This document shows, in pieces, positions 59,312 to 64,000 of a stretch of 64,000 nucleotides of DNA. The position numbers were made by a program, and so were the translations under genes. The notes under the pieces were generated by a model that saw nothing but the letters and a program-made list of their open reading frames with translations, had not been told where the DNA came from and did no database searches. Source of the DNA: Berberis thunbergii. Its lineage: Eukaryota > Streptophyta > Magnoliopsida > Ranunculales > Berberidaceae. The DNA is taken from positions 682,001-746,000 of the forward strand of contig QNQO01000461.1 of the NCBI GenBank assembly GCA_003290165.1, given 5' to 3'. Numbering within the stretch: the stretch's first letter is position 1; each line of letters begins with the position of its first letter.

Positions 59312-59739
59312 TGTCAGGACTAGTACAATTGGTTAGGAAAATCAAGGTTCAGAGGCCTTTCAAGACTTTCCTAATGGTCTCAAAACTCAATGTTCCCTTT
59401 TGAAAAGTGCCCAAATGCTTAGCATCTATATTATAGGGGGAATGTTTGAGCTCTTGACTGTGAGGACGTGTTGCCTCCATTGCATAGTCGGGCCAGACTG
59501 TACCGCTAGCCTTTTTATTATTTTCTTAGCATTGCTTTTCAACTTCAAACTTGTATTTTCTTCGATCGATAGCATCGAACTAGTCTTGAGCAACGTCCTT
59601 CAGAACGTTCCTCCCCATTGTAATCTATTGAATGTGAATGAGAGCTTTTACTGACTATTGTGCATTGTTATATTGTCTACAGATTGATATTGTGCATTCT
59701 CAAGTTAATATTTGTGCCCGTCAAAGTAACTACTCATAG
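59312..59739 (+). repeat. 3' LTR of the nested chromovirus, 3'-truncated
   Basis: 428 bases alignable without gaps to 54154-54581; ends abruptly at ACTACTCATAG, joining hAT-array sequence ACCGCCTAG. The final 52 bases of the LTR are absent. Confidence 0.92.
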
Positions 59740-60175
59740 ACCGCCTAGATCCCGCCCAGACCCGCTCAGACAGCCCAAAACCGCCCAAACAACCCAGAAC
59801 CGCCCAGACAACCCAGAACCGCCCGCCCAGCCATTAATCTGGGCGGTTTTCCACCTTCTAGCGCCTAGGCGGCCGCCCAAGCCGATTTTTAGAACACTGT
59901 TTACAATGTATGAAAATTGCCATTTTCAATGAAATTCACTATTTAAATATACATAAAATACGACACACACATTGTGTTGGAAAAATCATTGTTTACAATG
60001 TAGATAAGTACAGGGCAACCAACGTCTAGGTGTTAAACAATTATTAACCAATATTTAATTAATAAATAATGATGAAAGAAATATAAGAACCACACGAACA
60101 AGAAAGCAAGCAAGCAAACCAAAGAAAACTGCCATTCATTACATTCTATTCATTTCAAATTTCAATGGCTCTAAT

Positions 60176-60745
60176 TAGGGGTGGGCAATGTCGGTTCGGT
60201 TCGGTTTTGAGCCACAAACCGCTTTCGAACCGATTTCATTCGGTTTGCCCAAAACCCAAATCGAAACCGAATTTTGTATTTGTAAACCGATGAATTCGAT
60301 TTAACCGAATTTCGGATCGGTTCGGTTCGGTTGGGCCAAAATTTCAGGCTCAAGCATTTCAAAGACTTTCATTAAAACATGTCCAATTTTTTTACAGGCC
60401 CAATTTTTTTATAGACCCAATTTTTAGCCAAAAATTGAAAACTTTGAGAGAAGAGGGTGATTTAGTGCAAGAGGGTGTATACCGTGTATTACAGTGCATT
60501 TGTTGCACTAATCAAGTATTGACACCTACTTGTTATTTAGTTATTTATATATATCTAATTAATTGGTCGGTTCGGTTATAAATCGGTCGGTTCAAAACTG
60601 TAAACCGATTTCGAACCGTTTATAATCGGTTCGGTTCGGTTTAAATTATTTTCTTTCTACTCATATTTCGGTTCGGTTACCGAACCGAATTTGAAAATCG
60701 ATTCGGTCGGTTAACCGAATTTAAATCGGTTTTTGCCCACCCCTA
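60176..60745. mobile_element. 570-bp hAT MITE, deletion derivative of the 9960-20316 family
   Basis: TAGGGGTGGGCAATGTCGG and inverted TAGGGGTGGGCAAAAACC ends; perfect 8-bp duplication GCTCTAAT (60168-60175 and 60746-60753). The left half matches the last 280 bases of the long hAT on the opposite strand (TTGGGCCAAAATTTCAGGCT; ACATGTCCAATTTTT; CCAAAAATTGAAAAC). The right half matches its first 250 bases (TTGCACTAATCAAGTATTGA; GGTTACCGAACCGAA; GTCGGTTAACCGAA). All coding sequence is missing between. It lies 1 kb upstream of the metalloproteinase. Confidence 0.93.
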
Positions 60746-61765
60746 GCTCTAATATAGCTTTTTCTCCTCCTCTTTCCAAACCAATGAAGGTTGTAGGAGA
60801 AACCGAGAATTAGAAATAGACTTGAAAAAAAAATATAAAACCCAAAGCCATCTTTCTGTGTAGTCTAGAATTTTTCTAGAGGGGGGAAAGAAAGAGAAGA
60901 AAGATCCAAAGGGGACAAAAAAAAATTCATATTTTCTCTCTTTTTACGTACATACATATTTCTTCTTCCAATTACGCACTCTCTAACAGAAAAACCAAGG
61001 ACAAAGACCCAAGTTAAGATAAAAGGGTTTGAAAAATATTTGACCAGTCAATGACCTGAAATAAACAGTTTCGTGACTTTGATCACAAATTGAGGGCTAG
61101 ACTCAAATAATTTTCAACACAATAACAAAACTCTAATAGTTATAAACAAGTACATCAACGGACTAACCCAACCAATACATGGAACCCTACAATGGCAGGC
61201 TTGAGTTGAACATACGCGAGTGTTTCTCAAGTTAGCTAGGATCGGGCTAGTGCTAATCCAATTGGTGTAAGTTGACTGGCTTTTGTCAAGGATTAACCAA
61301 GTTTTTTATTGGGGAAGATAAATTCCTGCTCTAAAACTCTCTTTTAAATTGCAAATCCATTTCAAAATTAGAAAATGATTTTCTTCATGTTTTCATACAA
61401 TATTAAAATCCTTGTAAACATTATTATTTTATTTTTTTTCACAACCAAATAAAGGGCAATTTTGTAATTTAAAAACTATTATTCATTATTATCAACCAAA
61501 AACGATAAAAACGATAAACGAGTTGAGTAGCAGCTCGCCCACGTAACTAAACAAACCATCTAAGAATCTCCAATTGACAATAAAACACACGTAAGAATCT
61601 TCCAAAACCCTGTCTCCATAATATATATCTTCCCTCCTCTTTCGTATGCATCGCTCTTTCCCTCCCTCAAAACCATCTTAAAATATTATTCAATTCACTA
61701 CTTAACCTTCCCAAAAGGCATGCAAAACTCCTCTCGTACGTTTCTAACAACAGAGAAGCACAAAC
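60746..61765. other. Upstream region of the metalloproteinase gene
   Basis: AT-rich, no gene. A TATA-like ATAATATATATC is at about 61618-61629, about 140 bases before the start codon, followed by a CT-rich leader (TCTTCCCTCCTCTTTCG). Best guess for the MMP core promoter. Confidence 0.5.
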
Positions 61766-62821
61766 ATGTTTCCTAGTTGTCATCATTTCTCTCTTCTTAT
61801 TCTCTTCTTCATCTCCATACCTTATTGCTTCGCCATCCGAGACCTCATGATAAGTGCATCTCCTACTAGCAACGGTCACAACGCCACATGGAGCAACTTC
61901 AAGAAGCTCCTTGACGTCCAGAAAGGTAGTGAAGTTGATGGTATATCGGGGCTGAAAAAGTACCTTCATCATTTCGGGTATTTGCCTTTACTAGACGATG
62001 ACAACAACGTCTTTGATACTCATTTCGAGTCAGCCTTGATGCGTTACCAATCAAAACTGGGTCTTCCAATCACTGGCAATCTTGACTCCAATACAATTTC
62101 TCAAATCATGGTCCCTCGTTGTGGCGTGGGTGATGGTGACACAAGAAATAGCCTTCTTCACACAACAGAGCACTTTGCATTCTTTCCGGGCCAGCCCAGG
62201 TGGGCACAGGCCACTCCAATGACCCTCACATATTCCCTCTCCCCAAATAACACCATAGGATACTTAAAAGAATCAGACATGAAAGAAGTTTTTCGACGGG
62301 CTTTTACCAGGTGGGCCTTCGTAATACCCATAAATTTTACCGAGGCCCAAGAGTATTGGACGGCGGATATTAAAATTGGATTTTACAAGGGGGATCACGG
62401 AGATGGGGAGCCGTTCGATGGGGTGCTCGGTGTGCTAGGACACGCCTTTTCGCCCCAGAGTGGGAGGTTCCATCTCGATGCCGCGGAGACTTGGTCCATT
62501 GATCTTGGACATGAGAAATCGAATGTGGCCATTGATTTGGAATCAGTGGTGACCCATGAAATTGGACATGTCCTGGGGTTAGCCCACTCCAAGGTTAAGG
62601 AAGCTATCATGTACCCAAGCTTGAGCCCAAGGACGAAGAAGATTGATTTGAGAGTGGATGATGTGAATGGCGTGCAAGCTTTGTATGGATCAAACCCTAA
62701 CTTCAAGTTTAGTTCTTTGTTAGCATCAGATACCTCTAAAACTGAAGCTCCTTCTATACCCAATAAATGGTCTATCTGGCTCTCCTTTCTATTAATTCTC
62801 ATATTTCGTTTTAGATTGTAA
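61766..62821 (+). CDS. MMP: Matrix metalloproteinase (matrixin, M10A), GPI-type
   Basis: Single intact exon, 351 residues, usual for plant MMPs, which lack introns. Signal peptide about 1-23. Peptidoglycan-binding-like prodomain about 55-116 (GLKKYLHHFGYL, FESALMRYQSKLGLPITGNL). Cysteine switch PRCGVGD at 117-123, whose Cys keeps the zymogen inactive. Catalytic domain about 144-308 with RWAQATPMTLTYSL, structural Ca/Zn loop GDHGDGEPFDGVLGVLGHAF, zinc site HEIGHVLGLAH (264-274; His264, His268, His274; catalytic Glu265) and Met-turn IMYPS (Met282). The C-terminal hydrophobic stretch 335-348 after a polar spacer suggests a GPI signal. It would cleave extracellular or cell-wall proteins; family members act in growth and defence. 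No hemopexin domain, as in all plant MMPs. It resembles At2-MMP/At3-MMP types; the orthologue is not fixed. Confidence 0.95.
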   Translation: MFPSCHHFSLLILFFISIPYCFAIRDLMISASPTSNGHNATWSNFKKLLDVQKGSEVDGISGLKKYLHHFGYLPLLDDDNNVFDTHFESALMRYQSKLGLPITGNLDSNTISQIMVPRCGVGDGDTRNSLLHTTEHFAFFPGQPRWAQATPMTLTYSLSPNNTIGYLKESDMKEVFRRAFTRWAFVIPINFTEAQEYWTADIKIGFYKGDHGDGEPFDGVLGVLGHAFSPQSGRFHLDAAETWSIDLGHEKSNVAIDLESVVTHEIGHVLGLAHSKVKEAIMYPSLSPRTKKIDLRVDDVNGVQALYGSNPNFKFSSLLASDTSKTEAPSIPNKWSIWLSFLLILIFRFRL

Positions 62822-63400
62822 AATAGGAGTTTTTTTTTTTTTAAGCTAATTTTTATACATACTGAACTTAATTAAACTTTAGTGGATGTATGTATATAAC
62901 TCATTCCATCATATTCAGACAAGTCTTAATCCTTAAATATAATATATATTGTGTGCCTCACATTTCATTTTAAATATGAAAGTTGAGTTTTATGGCAATA
63001 ATGAAGTCAGACAGTTATGTAGTTGCAATTCGATTCGTCCACTTTGAAACTTATATTTGGATAATCAAACTCTCTTAAATAGTTTTTGGATAGATGTTGA
63101 TAAATTCCATTATGTTTAGTTTCTAAACTTATATGATTATTAGAGGTAGGTTGTTGTGACTAAAGGGTTGTCAAATACCAAATTCACATCAAATGGCCAA
63201 TTTTTCAAAATTAGGATTTTGAATGTGACTTCTTGAATCATTACCAGAGGAATATGTAATAAAAGCACTAAAAACTGTGGGGTTTCCACTATATAAGGGT
63301 TCAAATTACCTCAATTTTATATTTCTCACTTTAATTCCTTTCTTGTACAGTTTACATTGTTAGAAATTTCTGAATAATTGATAATTGTACTTGTAGATGT
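62822..63400. other. Downstream flank of the metalloproteinase gene
   Basis: AT-rich non-coding; contains a T run right after the stop (62831-62844). No clear gene or repeat. Confidence 0.5.
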
Positions 63401-64000
63401 CACTACGACATATTCGTTTTTACCGGCGCTTTGTAAAGCGCTAGTATATCCGAAAGAGTGCCAGTTTAGATCATAGACGACATTTTATAAAGCGTCGCAA
63501 GAGCGCCGATAAAGGTCTGTGCTGCGAAAGGATTATCGGCGCTTTAAGTGAAGCGCCGGTTCAAATTAACATTGCCACCAAAGAGATGTATATGTCAATT
63601 CCAACGCCGTATTTATACCCTTTTAATGGCGCTATAAAGCGCCGGTAAAGACCTTTTAAAGCGCAGGTAAAAACTTTTTTCCGACGCTTTTAAAGCACCA
63701 GTAATGTTAACAAACATGTAATAAACCTTTTTAATGGCGCTTGAAAGCGCCGCAAAAGACTGTTTTGGCGATGCTTGCAAAGCGCCGGTTGTGCTAACAC
63801 TTTTTACCGACACTTTAAAAGCGCCGGTTTTGTTAGCATACCTGAAAAAAAAATCAATTTTCAGGCACCTCAACTTGCATCAATAAAAAATAAAAACCTG
63901 TCATTGGGACGGAAAAATAGACAGTGAATTTTTAATATACACAAAAAAATATACAATCTGCACGACACAGGCATAAACTTCCCTCGTCAATTCAACATCA
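63401..64000 (+). mobile_element. Terminus of a CACTA (En/Spm) transposon
   Basis: The first bases, CACTACGACA, are a plant CACTA end. Inside, from 63425 to about 63830, a short palindromic word of the form CGGCGCTTT-n-AAAGCGCCGGT recurs about eight times with variation (near 63425, 63485, 63537, 63627, 63684, 63737, 63770 and 63805). Such subterminal arrays bind the TNPA-type protein. The element continues past the window. The 5' or 3' side is unknown. Confidence 0.82.

Larger units (their letters stand above)
54154..59739 (+). mobile_element. Nearly full-length Ty3/gypsy chromovirus, young
   Basis: Order: LTR, primer site, gag, protease, RT, RNase H, integrase, chromodomain, polypurine tract (GTGTGGGAGAG, 59301-59311), LTR. 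The 3' LTR (59312-59739) lacks its last 52 bases. No simple 5-bp duplication is left, because the right junction lost LTR and target sequence together. LTR divergence of 5/428 (about 1.2%) indicates a recent insertion. The clade within chromoviruses is not assigned; the short LTR and standard chromodomain fit Galadriel or Reina. Confidence 0.92.
53618..59899. mobile_element. hAT MITE (CAGTGTTCTAAAAA family) with nested chromovirus
   Basis: The left end is CAATGTTCTAAAAATCGC, the inverted right end CAGTGTTCTAAAAATCGG; perfect 8-bp duplication TTTACAAT (53610-53617 and 59900-59907). The outer parts match 45764-46396 (GGCGAGCAGGTGCCTAGCGC, then AAGCATAATACCTTATCAAT). A chromovirus occupies 54154-59739. 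The right part is an expanded array of CCGCCCAGAC-type words (59740-59830). Own length without the insertion is about 0.7 kb. Confidence 0.92.

Overview
The window is nuclear DNA of a flowering plant, most likely a eudicot. The evidence is AT-rich sequence, spliced genes with GT-AG introns, three typical plant genes (SPL, MUB, MMP), a miR156 target site, and plant Ty3/gypsy, Ty1/copia, L1-like LINE, hAT, PIF/Harbinger, CACTA and Mutator-type elements. The species cannot be named from sequence alone. There are no rRNA or tRNA genes and no CRISPR; the apparent 'tRNA' strings are retroelement primer-binding sites.

Four cellular loci stand out. (1) A three-exon MUB gene (membrane-anchored ubiquitin-fold protein, 25887-27626, minus) whose exon 1 and intron 1 recur as a nearly identical inverted copy at 23318-23884. 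(2) The last exon of a coiled-coil protein lying between those arms (24394-24671). (3) A three-exon SBP-box gene (SPL, 40857-48565, plus) with a 6.4-kb second intron full of repeats and an intact miR156/157 site in exon 3. (4) An intact single-exon matrix metalloproteinase (61766-62821, plus).

The rest is layered mobile DNA. 1-3586: reversed gypsy gag, then a 1.85-kb LTR. 5900-9345: dead PIF/Harbinger element with a small hAT element inside its transposase. 9960-20316: dead long hAT element with BED finger and transposase, disrupted by a 5'-truncated chromovirus whose 3' LTR holds a solo LTR, three levels deep. 22461-22660 and 38087-38201: hairpin MITEs with 9-bp target duplications. 28290-36670: 5'-truncated LINE interrupted by two hAT elements, one of which (28988-30115) carries exons 1 and 2 and the intron of a CSLA mannan-synthase gene. 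39493-40272 and 60176-60745: more hAT elements with the same TAGGGGTGGGCA ends. 48820-49975: copia remnant. 53618-59899: another hAT element holding a young chromovirus (54154-59739). 63401-end: terminus of a CACTA element.

The main result is a hAT family in one window: a probable long parental element (9960-20316), a miniature deletion derivative of it (60176-60745), related short elements with different subterminal arrays, and a gene-capturing member (Pack-TYPE). Boundaries were assigned by reading terminal inverted repeats and target-site duplications directly. Alignments were made by eye, so identities are approximate.
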